Source: Trabulsiella odontotermitis (lineage in GTDB: Bacteria; Pseudomonadota; Gammaproteobacteria; Enterobacterales; Enterobacteriaceae). Taken from it: a stretch of DNA of 64,000 nucleotides. Under the pieces are notes generated by a model, which saw only the letters and a list, made by a program, of their open reading frames with translations, was not told the origin of the DNA and ran no database searches. Positions 43,239 through 51,710 of this stretch are shown in pieces. Numbering within the stretch: position 1 is the stretch's first letter; each line of letters begins with the position of its first letter. Location of the stretch: NCBI RefSeq assembly GCF_030053895.1, contig NZ_CP125781.1:1488001-1552000 (forward strand), in the 5' to 3' direction. The translations under genes and the position numbers were made by a program.

Positions 43239-44456
43239 ATGAAACGTGCAGTGATTACTGGCCTGGGCATCGTTTCCAGCATCGGTAATAACCAGCAGGA
43301 AGTCCTGGCATCTCTGCGTGAAGGACGCTCCGGGATCACTTTCTCGCAAGAGTTTAAAGATTCTGGCATGCGTAGCCACGTATGGGGAAACGTCAAACTG
43401 GACACCACCGGTTTGATCGACCGTAAAGTGGTTCGTTTCATGAACGATGCCTCTATCTACTCCTATCTTTCCATGCAACAGGCGATTGAAGACGCTGGCC
43501 TGAAAGACGAGGTTTATCAGAACAACCCGCGCGTGGGCCTGATTGCCGGTTCTGGCGGTTCGTCTAAATCCCAGGTATTCGGTGCTGACGCGATGCGTAG
43601 CCCGCGTGGTCTGAAAGCGGTGGGGCCGTATGTCGTGACCAAAGCGATGGCATCCGCGGTCTCCGCTTGCCTCGCCACACCGTTCAAAATCCACGGCGTA
43701 AACTACTCTATCAGCTCCGCCTGCGCCACCTCTGCGCACTGCATCGGTAACGCGGTTGAGCAAATTCAGCTGGGCAAACAGGACATCGTCTTTGCTGGCG
43801 GCGGTGAAGAGCTGTGCTGGGAAATGGCCTGTGAGTTTGACGCGATGGGCGCGCTGTCCACCAAATTCAACGAGACGCCAGACAAAGCCTCCAGGACTTA
43901 CGATGCGCACCGTGATGGTTTCGTTATCGCAGGCGGCGGCGGTATGGTCGTTGTGGAAGAGCTGGAACACGCGCTGGCGCGCGGTGCGCACATCTATGCG
44001 GAAATCGTCGGTTACGGCGCGACCTCTGATGGCGCAGACATGGTTGCACCGTCAGGCGAAGGCGCAGTGCGCTGCATGAAGATGGCGATGCACGACGTTG
44101 ACACCCCAATCGACTACCTGAACTCACACGGGACTTCTACACCGGTGGGCGACGTGAAAGAGCTGGGCGCCATTCGTGAAGTGTTCGGTAACAACAGCCC
44201 GGCGATCTCCGCCACCAAAGCGATGACCGGTCACTCTCTGGGTGCGGCTGGCGTGCAGGAAGCGATTTACTCCCTGCTGATGCTGGAGCACGGCTTTATC
44301 GCGCCGAGCATCAACATCGAAGAGATGGACGAGCAGGCGGAAGGTCTGAACATCGTCACGCAGCCGATGGAGCGCAAACTGACTACCGTGATGTCCAACA
44401 GCTTCGGTTTCGGTGGTACTAACGCCACTCTGGTGATGCGTAAGCTGAACGCGTAA
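43239..44456 (+). CDS. fabB: 3-oxoacyl-ACP synthase I FabB
   Basis: A 405-residue KAS I enzyme (E. coli 406). The catalytic Cys lies in ISSACATSAHCIG (Cys163). The two histidines lie in LNSHGTSTPVGD (near 298) and ATKAMTGHSLGAAG (near 333). It elongates malonyl-ACP with acyl-ACP and is essential for unsaturated fatty-acid synthesis. FadR and FabR sites precede it and a terminator follows, so it is monocistronic. Confidence 0.98.
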   Translation: MKRAVITGLGIVSSIGNNQQEVLASLREGRSGITFSQEFKDSGMRSHVWGNVKLDTTGLIDRKVVRFMNDASIYSYLSMQQAIEDAGLKDEVYQNNPRVGLIAGSGGSSKSQVFGADAMRSPRGLKAVGPYVVTKAMASAVSACLATPFKIHGVNYSISSACATSAHCIGNAVEQIQLGKQDIVFAGGGEELCWEMACEFDAMGALSTKFNETPDKASRTYDAHRDGFVIAGGGGMVVVEELEHALARGAHIYAEIVGYGATSDGADMVAPSGEGAVRCMKMAMHDVDTPIDYLNSHGTSTPVGDVKELGAIREVFGNNSPAISATKAMTGHSLGAAGVQEAIYSLLMLEHGFIAPSINIEEMDEQAEGLNIVTQPMERKLTTVMSNSFGFGGTNATLVMRKLNA

Positions 44457-44477
44457 TTTCCGCGTAAGACAGTGAAA

Positions 44478-44502
44478 GGGAGCCTGATGGCTCCCTTTTT
44501 TA
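44478..44502 (+). terminator. Terminator after fabB
   Basis: GGGAGCC-TGAT-GGCTCCC followed by seven T forms a strong intrinsic terminator 21 bases after the fabB stop. It marks the edge of the inserted minus-strand gene pair. Confidence 0.92.
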
Positions 44503-44503
44503 A

Positions 44504-45031
44504 TTACGGGTACCTACCTTCCCGTACTTGCTGCGTTGACCAGGCCTGAGCAGCGGCAATATCGCCGCTACTATAAATGGCGTGTTCAAAGTGATTTGTC
44601 AGATCCCTGACGCGATATATTTTCCACTGGTTATTCTCCTTGCGGGTATAAACAAGCAGTTGGGTAAAATGATGATCTGCATCGGCCAGAAAAACCTCAA
44701 CCGTTTCGCCACCTAAAAATGGTGTGGTCCTGCCGGTGTGAAATTCAGATATCCATTCTGGCGCGTAGTCCTGCATATACATGAAATAATCTGAGCTGAC
44801 AATTTCTTGCTCATAATAGCCATCAATTTTTTTTAATCGCTGAATAACATCGGCTGAAACATATTTATTATAAACAGGGTTCGAATAGTCGATGAGGCTC
44901 TGATTCTGGTCGCTGGTAAATAGCCTCATATATTGTTGATAAAAAAGCGTGACGATACCCCGGCTGGTTGGTTCCCCGGAACTGGCACATCCGGTTAAAA
45001 GTGTCATCAGAAGAACGAAGGTAAATCGCAT
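44504..45031 (-). CDS. Putative immunity-type lipoprotein (DUF3828-like)
   Basis: A 175-residue lipoprotein with a short signal peptide ending in lipobox LTGC (Cys15), then CASSGEPTSR. The body (YQQYMRLFTSD, DYFMYMQDYAPEWISEFH, LLVYTRKENNQWKIYRVRDL) has the alpha/beta pattern of DUF3828-type periplasmic lipoproteins. Its ATG overlaps the stop of the upstream hydrolase gene by one base (TGATG), so the two are translationally coupled. A periplasmic protein paired with a peptidoglycan hydrolase fits an immunity protein. The DUF assignment and the role are inference. The pair is visibly more A/T-rich than its neighbours. Confidence 0.7.
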   Translation of the reverse strand: MRFTFVLLMTLLTGCASSGEPTSRGIVTLFYQQYMRLFTSDQNQSLIDYSNPVYNKYVSADVIQRLKKIDGYYEQEIVSSDYFMYMQDYAPEWISEFHTGRTTPFLGGETVEVFLADADHHFTQLLVYTRKENNQWKIYRVRDLTNHFEHAIYSSGDIAAAQAWSTQQVREGRYP

Positions 45032-45399
45032 CAGTTTTTCCTGTAAATGGTGTAGTCAGGTTTTGCCGCCCGGTAACCAGGACCCGCCCACATATCTCGT
45101 TGCCGGAAGTCTGAATACCATTCCTGCCCATCGAAAATGGCCATATGCCCGCTGGGATTCCCACCCTCATAAGGTTGCAGGATAATGATGTCTCCGGCTT
45201 TAGGTGATTCCTGAGGCGAGATAGCTCTGAAGCCTGCATTGATTAACAGGGGGCCATAATCTTTAGCGTGTCCGGTATTCCCTAAAATAATCCCGCCAGC
45301 ACCTATCGCTTTACGTGTATATTCGGCGCAACGATGGACTGAATGTGCATGGGCATGATTTTTTGCATAACTGGTTGCGGTTCTGATATCCCAGGTCAT
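45031..45399 (-). CDS. Small NlpC/P60- or CHAP-like peptidoglycan hydrolase, putative effector
   Basis: A 122-residue protein without a signal peptide. The Cys24 motif SVHRCAEYTRKAI and the His85 motif GNPSGHMAIFDG fit a papain-like peptidoglycan amidase (NlpC/P60 or CHAP). A basic-aromatic tail (SDFRQRDMWAGPGYRAAKPD) follows. The small size, lack of a leader and a coupled lipoprotein downstream resemble type VI secretion amidase effectors with immunity partners. No VgrG, Hcp, PAAR or other secretion gene is in this window, so the delivery route is unknown. A phage or colicin-like lytic role is an alternative. Confidence 0.72.
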   Translation of the reverse strand: MTWDIRTATSYAKNHAHAHSVHRCAEYTRKAIGAGGIILGNTGHAKDYGPLLINAGFRAISPQESPKAGDIIILQPYEGGNPSGHMAIFDGQEWYSDFRQRDMWAGPGYRAAKPDYTIYRKN

Positions 45400-45595
45400 A
45401 ACACATCTCTTGTTTATTGTGTGAGAGCGTTAATACTTATCACTGTCGATACTGTTTAAATAAACGTTGTGTGCTATAGGTATGCTTTATTAAAATCATG
45501 GAGAGGAGTAACTGATTTATAATATTTGTATTATAAATAAATCAATGTACCTGTTTACTTGTACTGTATCGTTACCCTTTGCTTTGAAATATATT
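45400..45595. other. A/T-rich leader of the effector-like pair
   Basis: I find no gene in these roughly 200 bases. They are strongly A/T-rich (for example TTTATAATATTTGTATTATAA near 45515) and differ in composition from the flanking core genes. They presumably carry the promoter of the minus-strand pair. The boundary with the yfcJ relic is at about 45596. Confidence 0.5.
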
Positions 45596-45750
45596 TTGTT
45601 TGGCTGGATGCCGGAACACTATGGCGGCATGAAAGTAGCGGTTGTCATCGCTAATGATTGAAACCATTGGTCTGGTGCTGCGGTGGCAAGCGCGCCATTT
45701 CCGCCGTGGTCGGCATCGTGATTACGCTCGCCTGTTTCCGCAAGGGCTAA
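45596..45750 (+). pseudogene. yfcJ: 3' relic of MFS transporter gene yfcJ
   Basis: Three pieces of E. coli YfcJ can be read on the plus strand. LFGWMPEHYGGMKVAVV (from 45596) is followed after a one-base shift by SLMIETIGLVLRWQA (to about 45695). After loss of roughly 80 codons, AISAVVGIVITLACFRKG then runs to the TAA at 45748-45750. E. coli has FGWMPDRFGGVKVAIVSLL, VETVGLLLLWQA and AISAVLGIIVTILSFRRG at the same gene end. In K-12 yfcJ lies between fabB and flk in this orientation, so this is the wreck of the native gene. Its stop overlaps the flk stop. Confidence 0.85.
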
Positions 45751-46751
45751 ATGACGATCCACACCAGCGCCATCGCGACCAGCAGCGCAATCAGCAACAG
45801 ACCCGGGCGCGCCGACATCGTTTTTACTGCCTCGATGAATGGTGTGAACGGGCTATAGATGGGCTGAATATCGCGAATGTCGAGGGTATCCTGCGAACGT
45901 TCGACACGTCTGAGGAATATCTGATTTAGCAGATCCTGTACCTGGGCGATGGTCAGAGCGGATTGCGGCGTGACGTTCCAGGTCTGCTGCGCGTAATCCT
46001 GCAGCGCCTGCATTTCACGGGGTTCCAGCGGTTGTTTAAGCGCTGCCTGTATCGAGTGCAGCGTTGGCGTCGGCTGGCTGCTCAGTGTTTGTCGTGCCTG
46101 CAGCCAGGTCACCAACTGGGCGAAGTGCTTCGCCGGGATCAGCTCGCCGGTTTTCACGCCTGAGAGTTCCAGCATTGATTGCCAGATAAGCTTGCTGGAC
46201 TCGCCGGTCGCGGCTGCCAGGCGGGTGACCAACTGGTTCAACGTATTATGCTCGGCAGGCGCCAGCGGACGATCTGTGGCCGGACGTTGCTGCGGTTGCG
46301 GAATAGAAAGCTGGCCGTTCTGCAACAGCAGCAACACGCTTTTAAGCTGCTCAGGCGTCAACTGGCTCAGTGCGGTTTGCCCGAACTGCTGGCGAACATA
46401 GTCGCTCACCGCCTGGCGGTTATTACCCTGACTCAACAATTCGGTTAATTGCGACAGCGTTTGACGGGTGCTGAGATTCTGCTGCGCTGTGGTCAGCCGC
46501 TGATTTAAATTCTGTTCGGCGGCGGGGAAATGGCGCGAGAGCAGGGGCGCATCGCCTTTCAGTCCCAGATCGTGCTTAATTCCCGCCCACACTTCCGCGC
46601 TCTGCTGCGACGTCAGCGCTACCAGACGTGTTATCAAACGCTCCAGCACCGTACGTTGCTGAGTTGAAAGCGGTTGTTCGCCGGGTGTGGACGTGGCCGG
46701 AACACCTTCACCGGGCGGGCGAGCGGGCATGCCTGAAATGGGTTGCGTCAT
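45747..46751 (-). CDS. flk: Flagellar biosynthesis regulator Flk (RflH)
   Basis: A 334-residue, Gln- and Leu-rich helical protein with a single C-terminal membrane anchor (LLLIALLVAMALVWIVI), as in E. coli and Salmonella Flk (about 331-333). Flk links flagellar ring assembly to hook-length and FlgM export control. The N-terminal stretch (MTQPISGMPARPPGEG) is Pro-rich. Divergent from pdxB with about 108 bases between starts. Confidence 0.94.
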   Translation of the reverse strand: MTQPISGMPARPPGEGVPATSTPGEQPLSTQQRTVLERLITRLVALTSQQSAEVWAGIKHDLGLKGDAPLLSRHFPAAEQNLNQRLTTAQQNLSTRQTLSQLTELLSQGNNRQAVSDYVRQQFGQTALSQLTPEQLKSVLLLLQNGQLSIPQPQQRPATDRPLAPAEHNTLNQLVTRLAAATGESSKLIWQSMLELSGVKTGELIPAKHFAQLVTWLQARQTLSSQPTPTLHSIQAALKQPLEPREMQALQDYAQQTWNVTPQSALTIAQVQDLLNQIFLRRVERSQDTLDIRDIQPIYSPFTPFIEAVKTMSARPGLLLIALLVAMALVWIVI

Positions 46752-46859
46752 GAGAAATCCTTACCGTCGTTGCTGTGTCCACCAGGTTGCAGGTATGCCT
46801 GGCGGCGAGATTATGGCACACTTCTGCGGTTAACTCTCGTTCTCAGACAGGTACAAACT

Positions 46860-47996
46860 GTGAAAATCCTCGTTGATGAAAATATGCCTTATGCCCGCGA
46901 ATTATTCAGTCGCCTGGGCGAAGTCAGGGCCGTGGCTGGTCGTCCGCTTCCAGAGGAAGCGCTGGATGACGCTGACGCGCTGATGGTGCGCTCGGTCACG
47001 AAGGTCAATGCCGCATTACTGGCGGGCAAACCGGTGAAATTTGTCGGTACGGCCACGGCGGGAACCGATCATGTGGATGAGGCGTGGCTTGCGCAGGCGG
47101 GGATCGGTTTTTCCGCGGCGCCAGGTTGTAACGCGATTGCCGTGGTGGAATATGTATTTTCCGCGCTGCTGATGCTGGCAGAACGAGATGGTTTTGCACT
47201 GACTGACCGTACGGTGGGTATCGTCGGCGTGGGTAATGTCGGTGGGCGTCTGCAAAAACGGCTTGAGGCGCTGGGGATCAAAACGTTCCTGTGCGATCCG
47301 CCGCGTGCCGATAAGGGCGACGAAGGTGATTTTCTGCCGCTGGAAACGCTGGTGGAGCAGGCGGACGTTCTGACCTTCCATACGCCGTTATTTAAAGACG
47401 GCCCGTACAAAACGCTGCATCTGGCGGATGAGGCGCTGATGAGCCGCCTGAAGCCTGGTACTATTCTGATTAACGCCTGTCGCGGCGCGGTGGTTGACAA
47501 CCGCGCGCTGCTGGCGCGTCTTAACGCCGGGCAATCGCTAAGCGTGGTACTCGACGTCTGGGAGCCGGAGCCGGATCTTAATACCGAATTGCTGGCGCGG
47601 GTGGACATTGGCACCGCGCATATCGCGGGATATACCCTGGAAGGTAAAGCGCGTGGCACTACGCAGGTATTTGAAGCCTATAGTGAATTTATCGGTCAAC
47701 GCCACCAGATTTCGCTGGATACCCTGTTACCGGCGCCGGAGTTTGGCCGCATTACCTTGCACGGTCCGCTCGATCAGGCAACGCTGAAAAGGCTGGTGCA
47801 TTTGGTGTATGATGTGCGCCGCGATGATGCGCCGCTGCGACAGGTAGCGGGTAAAGCGGGTGAATTTGACAAGCTGCGCAAAAATTATCAGGAACGCCGT
47901 GAATGGTCCTCGCTGTATGTGCAGTGTGATGATGCCCGGGCGGCTGAAACGCTGAAAAAACTGGGCTTCAACGCCGTTCATCACGCAACACGTTAA
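46860..47996 (+). CDS. pdxB: Erythronate-4-phosphate dehydrogenase PdxB
   Basis: GTG 46860 starts MKILVDENMPYARELF and gives 378 residues as in E. coli; the frame is open upstream but without similarity. A D-2-hydroxyacid dehydrogenase: NAD motif GIVGVGNVGGRL (about 120-131), catalytic Arg in NACRGAVVDN and His in TAHIAGYTLEGK, plus a C-terminal dimerisation domain. Second step of the DXP-dependent pyridoxal phosphate pathway. Start of the pdxB-usg-truA run. Confidence 0.96.
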   Translation: MKILVDENMPYARELFSRLGEVRAVAGRPLPEEALDDADALMVRSVTKVNAALLAGKPVKFVGTATAGTDHVDEAWLAQAGIGFSAAPGCNAIAVVEYVFSALLMLAERDGFALTDRTVGIVGVGNVGGRLQKRLEALGIKTFLCDPPRADKGDEGDFLPLETLVEQADVLTFHTPLFKDGPYKTLHLADEALMSRLKPGTILINACRGAVVDNRALLARLNAGQSLSVVLDVWEPEPDLNTELLARVDIGTAHIAGYTLEGKARGTTQVFEAYSEFIGQRHQISLDTLLPAPEFGRITLHGPLDQATLKRLVHLVYDVRRDDAPLRQVAGKAGEFDKLRKNYQERREWSSLYVQCDDARAAETLKKLGFNAVHHATR

Positions 47997-48060
47997 TGTC
48001 TTCTTAATACGCTTCGCCGACGATAGCGGCGGGGCGGCTATTTTTTCTGGAGTAACCACC

Positions 48061-49074
48061 ATGTCTGAAGGCTGGAATATTGCCGTACTGGGCGCCACGG
48101 GCGCCGTGGGTGAAGCCCTGCTCGAAACCCTTGCCGAGCGTCAGTTCCCGGTGGGTGAATTGCATGCGCTGGCGCGCAGCGAAAGCGCGGGTGAATCGCT
48201 GCGTTACGAGGGCAAAACCGTGCTGGTGCAGGACGCCGCCGATTTTGACTGGACACAGGCGCAACTGGCGTTTTTCGTTGCCGGTGTTGAGGCGAGCGCG
48301 CAGTACATAGAGGAGGCCACCAACGCCGGTTGTCTGGTCATCGATGCCAGCGGGTTGTTTGCGCTGGAGCCGGACGTGCCGCTGGTAGTGCCAGAAGTGA
48401 ACCCGTTTGTGCTGGCGGATTACCGCAACCGTAACATTATCGCCGTTCCGGACAGCCTCACCAGCCAGTTGCTGGCGGCACTGAAACCGCTGATCGACGA
48501 AGGCGGATTGTCGCGCATTGCGGTCACCAGCCTGATGTCTGCTTCTGCTCACGGCAAAAAAGCGGTCGATGCGCTGGCAGGGCAGAGCGCCAAACTGCTG
48601 AACGGTATTCCGATCGATGAAGACGATTTCTTCGGTCGCCAGCTGGCGTTTAACCTGTTGCCGCTGCTGCCGGATCGCGAAGGCAGCGTGCGCGAGGAGC
48701 GCCGGATTGTCGATCAGGTGCGTAAAATCCTACAGGATGACGGCCTGATGATTTCCGCCAGTTGTGTGCAGTCGCCGGTTTTCTACGGCCATGCGCAGAT
48801 GGTGAATTTTGAAGCGCTGCGTCCGCTGGCGGCGGAAGAGGCGCGTGACGCCTTTGCCCGTGGTGAAGACATTGTGCTGTCGGAAGCGAATGAATTCCCG
48901 ACGCAGGTGGGCGATGCCTCCGGCAATGCGCAGCTGTCAGTGGGTTGCGTGCGCAATGATTACGGCATGCCGGAGCAAATCCAGTTCTGGTCGGTGGCGG
49001 ATAACGTTCGCTTCGGCGGCGCGCTGGTGGCGGTGAAGATCGCTGAGAAGCTGGTGCAGGAGTATATGTACTAA
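48061..49074 (+). CDS. usg: Aspartate-semialdehyde dehydrogenase-like protein Usg
   Basis: A 337-residue protein, the E. coli length, with the fold of aspartate-beta-semialdehyde dehydrogenase. The NADP motif is VLGATGAVGEALLETL (about 9-24). Where true enzymes have the catalytic Cys (SNxxCTT), Usg reads AVPDSLTSQLLAALKPL, so the nucleophile is missing and activity is doubtful. The later SASCVQSPVFYGH segment is kept. Function is unknown; it is always found with pdxB and truA. Its stop overlaps the truA start by one base. Confidence 0.94.
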   Translation: MSEGWNIAVLGATGAVGEALLETLAERQFPVGELHALARSESAGESLRYEGKTVLVQDAADFDWTQAQLAFFVAGVEASAQYIEEATNAGCLVIDASGLFALEPDVPLVVPEVNPFVLADYRNRNIIAVPDSLTSQLLAALKPLIDEGGLSRIAVTSLMSASAHGKKAVDALAGQSAKLLNGIPIDEDDFFGRQLAFNLLPLLPDREGSVREERRIVDQVRKILQDDGLMISASCVQSPVFYGHAQMVNFEALRPLAAEEARDAFARGEDIVLSEANEFPTQVGDASGNAQLSVGCVRNDYGMPEQIQFWSVADNVRFGGALVAVKIAEKLVQEYMY

Positions 49075-49886
49075 TGTCGGAAGTGGCAGAGCAGCCGGTC
49101 TACCGTATTGCCCTCGGCATCGAGTATGACGGCAGCAACTATTACGGCTGGCAGCGGCAAAACGAAGTGCGTAGCGTGCAGGAAAAGCTCGAGAAAGCGC
49201 TGTCGCAAGTCGCGAACGAGCCGGTTCACGTGTTCTGCGCCGGGCGCACCGACGCAGGCGTGCATGGCACCGGGCAGGTGGTGCATTTCGATACGCACGC
49301 GCTGCGTAAAGACGCGGCATGGACACTGGGTGTAAATGCGAATTTGCCTGGTGACATCGCGGTGCGTTGGGTGAAACATGTTGCCGATGATTTTCATGCG
49401 CGTTTCAGCGCCACGGCGCGCCGTTATCGCTACGTCATCTACAATCATCGCTTGCGCCCTGCGGTGTTAAGCCAGGGGGTGACCCATTGTCATCAACCGC
49501 TGGATGCCGAACGGATGCATCGCGCGGCGCAGTGTCTGATTGGGGAGAATGATTTTACCTCGTTTCGTGCTGTTCAGTGCCAGTCACGCACGCCATGGCG
49601 AAACGTGATGCACATTGACGTTCAACGTCATGGCCCGTATGTGGTGGTCGATATCAAAGCGAATGCTTTTGTTCATCATATGGTCAGGAATATCGTGGGC
49701 AGCCTGATGGAAGTGGGTGCCGGAAACCAGTCAGAGAACTGGATTGCAGAGCTACTGGCAGCGAAGGACAGAACGCTGGCGGCAGCAACGGCGAAGGCGG
49801 AAGGTCTGTATCTGGTGGCGGTGGATTACCCTGACCATTTTGACCTGCCGAAGACGCCGATGGGTCCGCTGTTTCTGGCGGACTAA
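49074..49886 (+). CDS. truA: tRNA pseudouridine(38-40) synthase TruA
   Basis: A 270-residue enzyme (E. coli TruA 270). The catalytic Asp60 is in AGRTDAGVHGTGQ, and the KANAFVHHMVRNIVGSL motif lies near the C terminus. It isomerises uridines 38, 39 and 40 in the anticodon arm of tRNAs. ATG 49074 overlaps the usg stop (TAATG), indicating translational coupling. Confidence 0.98.
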   Translation: MSEVAEQPVYRIALGIEYDGSNYYGWQRQNEVRSVQEKLEKALSQVANEPVHVFCAGRTDAGVHGTGQVVHFDTHALRKDAAWTLGVNANLPGDIAVRWVKHVADDFHARFSATARRYRYVIYNHRLRPAVLSQGVTHCHQPLDAERMHRAAQCLIGENDFTSFRAVQCQSRTPWRNVMHIDVQRHGPYVVVDIKANAFVHHMVRNIVGSLMEVGAGNQSENWIAELLAAKDRTLAAATAKAEGLYLVAVDYPDHFDLPKTPMGPLFLAD

Positions 49887-49920
49887 GTGCGATAATGCAG
49901 TAACTAAAGGCTAAGCAACT

Positions 49921-50589
49921 ATGGATCTGATTCGCTTTCTGATTGATTTCATCCTGCATATTGACGTTCATCTGGCTGAACTGGTCGCGCAGTACGGCGT
50001 CTGGGTGTATGCCATTCTGTTTCTGATACTGTTCTGTGAAACGGGTCTGGTGGTGACGCCATTCCTGCCAGGCGATTCGCTGCTGTTTGTAGCCGGCGCG
50101 CTGTCGGCGCTACCGACCAATGATCTCAACGTGCATCTGATGGTGCTGCTGATGGTTATCGCCGCTATCCTTGGCGATGCGGTGAACTATACGATTGGTC
50201 GCCTGTTTGGCGAGAAATTGTTCAGTAACCCGGATTCAAAAATCTTCCGCCGCAGCTATCTTGATAAGACCCATGCGTTCTATGAGAAACATGGCGGTAA
50301 GACCATCATTCTGGCGCGATTTGTGCCCATCGTCAGAACCTTCGCCCCCTTTGTGGCGGGAATGGGACATATGTCTTATCGTCATTTTGCGGCGTATAAC
50401 GTGGTTGGCGCGCTGTTGTGGGTGCTGCTGTTTACCTACGCGGGTTATCTGTTCGGCGATCTGCCGATCGTGCAGGAGAATCTGAAGCTGCTGATCGTGG
50501 CGATCATCGTGCTCTCGGTCCTGCCGGGCGTGGTGGAAATCATCCGCCACAAGCGGGCTGCGGCGAAACAGACGAAACAGGTGAAGTAA
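49921..50589 (+). CDS. dedA: DedA-family inner-membrane protein
   Basis: A 222-residue protein (E. coli DedA 219) with the SNARE-associated/DedA fold. Re-entrant motif ILFCETGLVVTPFLPGDSLLF carries a conserved acidic residue (near 39), and ILARFVPIVRTFAPFVAG carries the two essential arginines of the family. Members are implicated in undecaprenyl-phosphate or lipid flipping and proton-motive-force maintenance. Preceded by AAGG, 34 bases after truA. Confidence 0.95.
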   Translation: MDLIRFLIDFILHIDVHLAELVAQYGVWVYAILFLILFCETGLVVTPFLPGDSLLFVAGALSALPTNDLNVHLMVLLMVIAAILGDAVNYTIGRLFGEKLFSNPDSKIFRRSYLDKTHAFYEKHGGKTIILARFVPIVRTFAPFVAGMGHMSYRHFAAYNVVGALLWVLLFTYAGYLFGDLPIVQENLKLLIVAIIVLSVLPGVVEIIRHKRAAAKQTKQVK

Positions 50590-50733
50590 GGGGTTCGACC
50601 ACTTTTTTATCCCATGTTTCGAGCGCTTATGTTTTAATGTGCAACATTTCATGGTCTGTAAGCGGCAAAAATGGCATTATTCGCCCCTTACGGCAAAACT
50701 GGCATCGACCAGGTTCAGGCAGAAAGGTTATCA

Positions 50734-51648
50734 ATGAGCTGGATTGAACGAATTAAAAGCAATATAACCCCCACCCGCAAGGCCAGTATTCCTGAAGGGA
50801 TCTGGACCAAGTGTGATAGCTGCGGTCAGGTACTTTACCGTGCCGAGCTGGAGCGTAACCTGGAGGTTTGCCCTAAGTGCGATCATCACATGCGTATGAC
50901 GGCGAGAAACCGCCTGCATAGCCTGCTGGATGAAGGATCTCTGGTTGAACTGGGGAGCGAACTTGAGCCGAAAGACGTGCTGAAGTTCCGTGATTCCAAA
51001 AAATACAAAGACCGTCTGGCAACCGCTCAGAAAGAAACCGGCGAGAAAGACGCGCTGGTAGTAATGAAAGGCACGCTGCACGGCATGCCGGTCGTCGCGG
51101 CGGCGTTTGAATTCTCCTTTATGGGCGGCTCGATGGGCTCGGTCGTCGGCGCGCGTTTCGTCCGTGCCGTTGAACAGGCGCTGGAAGACAACTGCCCGCT
51201 GATCTGCTTCTCCGCTTCCGGTGGCGCACGTATGCAGGAAGCATTGATGTCGCTGATGCAGATGGCGAAAACCTCCGCTGCGCTGGCGAAAATGCAGGAG
51301 CGCGGTCTGCCGTACATATCTGTACTGACCGACCCGACCATGGGTGGCGTTTCCGCAAGTTTCGCGATGCTCGGCGATCTGAACGTTGCTGAGCCGAAAG
51401 CGCTGATCGGCTTCGCCGGTCCTCGCGTTATCGAACAGACGGTGCGTGAAAAACTGCCGCCGGGATTCCAGCGCAGTGAGTTCCTGATTGAAAAAGGGGC
51501 GATCGACATGATTGTCCGCCGTCCGGAAATGCGCCTGAAGCTTGCCAGTATTCTGGCTAAGCTGATGAATCTCCCGTCGCCGGATCCCGATGAACCGCGC
51601 GAAAGCGTGGTGGTACCGCCGGTACCGGATCAGGAACCTGGGGCCTGA
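50734..51648 (+). CDS. accD: Acetyl-CoA carboxylase carboxyltransferase beta subunit
   Basis: ATG 50734 (MSWIERIKSN) gives 304 residues as in E. coli. The zinc ribbon is Cys27, Cys30, Cys46 and Cys49, and it also binds accD mRNA in E. coli. The carboxyltransferase domain has SFMGGSMGSVVGARF and FSASGGARMQEAL oxyanion-hole segments. With AccA it transfers carboxyl from biotin to acetyl-CoA, the first committed step of fatty-acid synthesis. A hairpin follows before folC. Confidence 0.98.
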   Translation: MSWIERIKSNITPTRKASIPEGIWTKCDSCGQVLYRAELERNLEVCPKCDHHMRMTARNRLHSLLDEGSLVELGSELEPKDVLKFRDSKKYKDRLATAQKETGEKDALVVMKGTLHGMPVVAAAFEFSFMGGSMGSVVGARFVRAVEQALEDNCPLICFSASGGARMQEALMSLMQMAKTSAALAKMQERGLPYISVLTDPTMGGVSASFAMLGDLNVAEPKALIGFAGPRVIEQTVREKLPPGFQRSEFLIEKGAIDMIVRRPEMRLKLASILAKLMNLPSPDPDEPRESVVVPPVPDQEPGA

Positions 51649-51657
51649 TAATGCAAA

Positions 51658-51688
51658 GGGCAGGGCCAGACGGCGCTGCCCTTTTTGT
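51658..51688 (+). terminator. Hairpin terminator or attenuator between accD and folC
   Basis: GGGCAG and CTGCCC pair around an inner GC/GC stem and run into TTTTTG, 10 bases after the accD stop. The short gap to folC (ATG 51711) suggests partial read-through. Confidence 0.7.
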
Positions 51689-51710
51689 TTCGTTAACTAT
51701 CGCGGGCATC

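Noticed and set aside
45642..45929. Apparent 95-codon plus-strand gene near flk
   Set aside because: Its first part is the frameshifted yfcJ relic and the rest reads antisense through flk.
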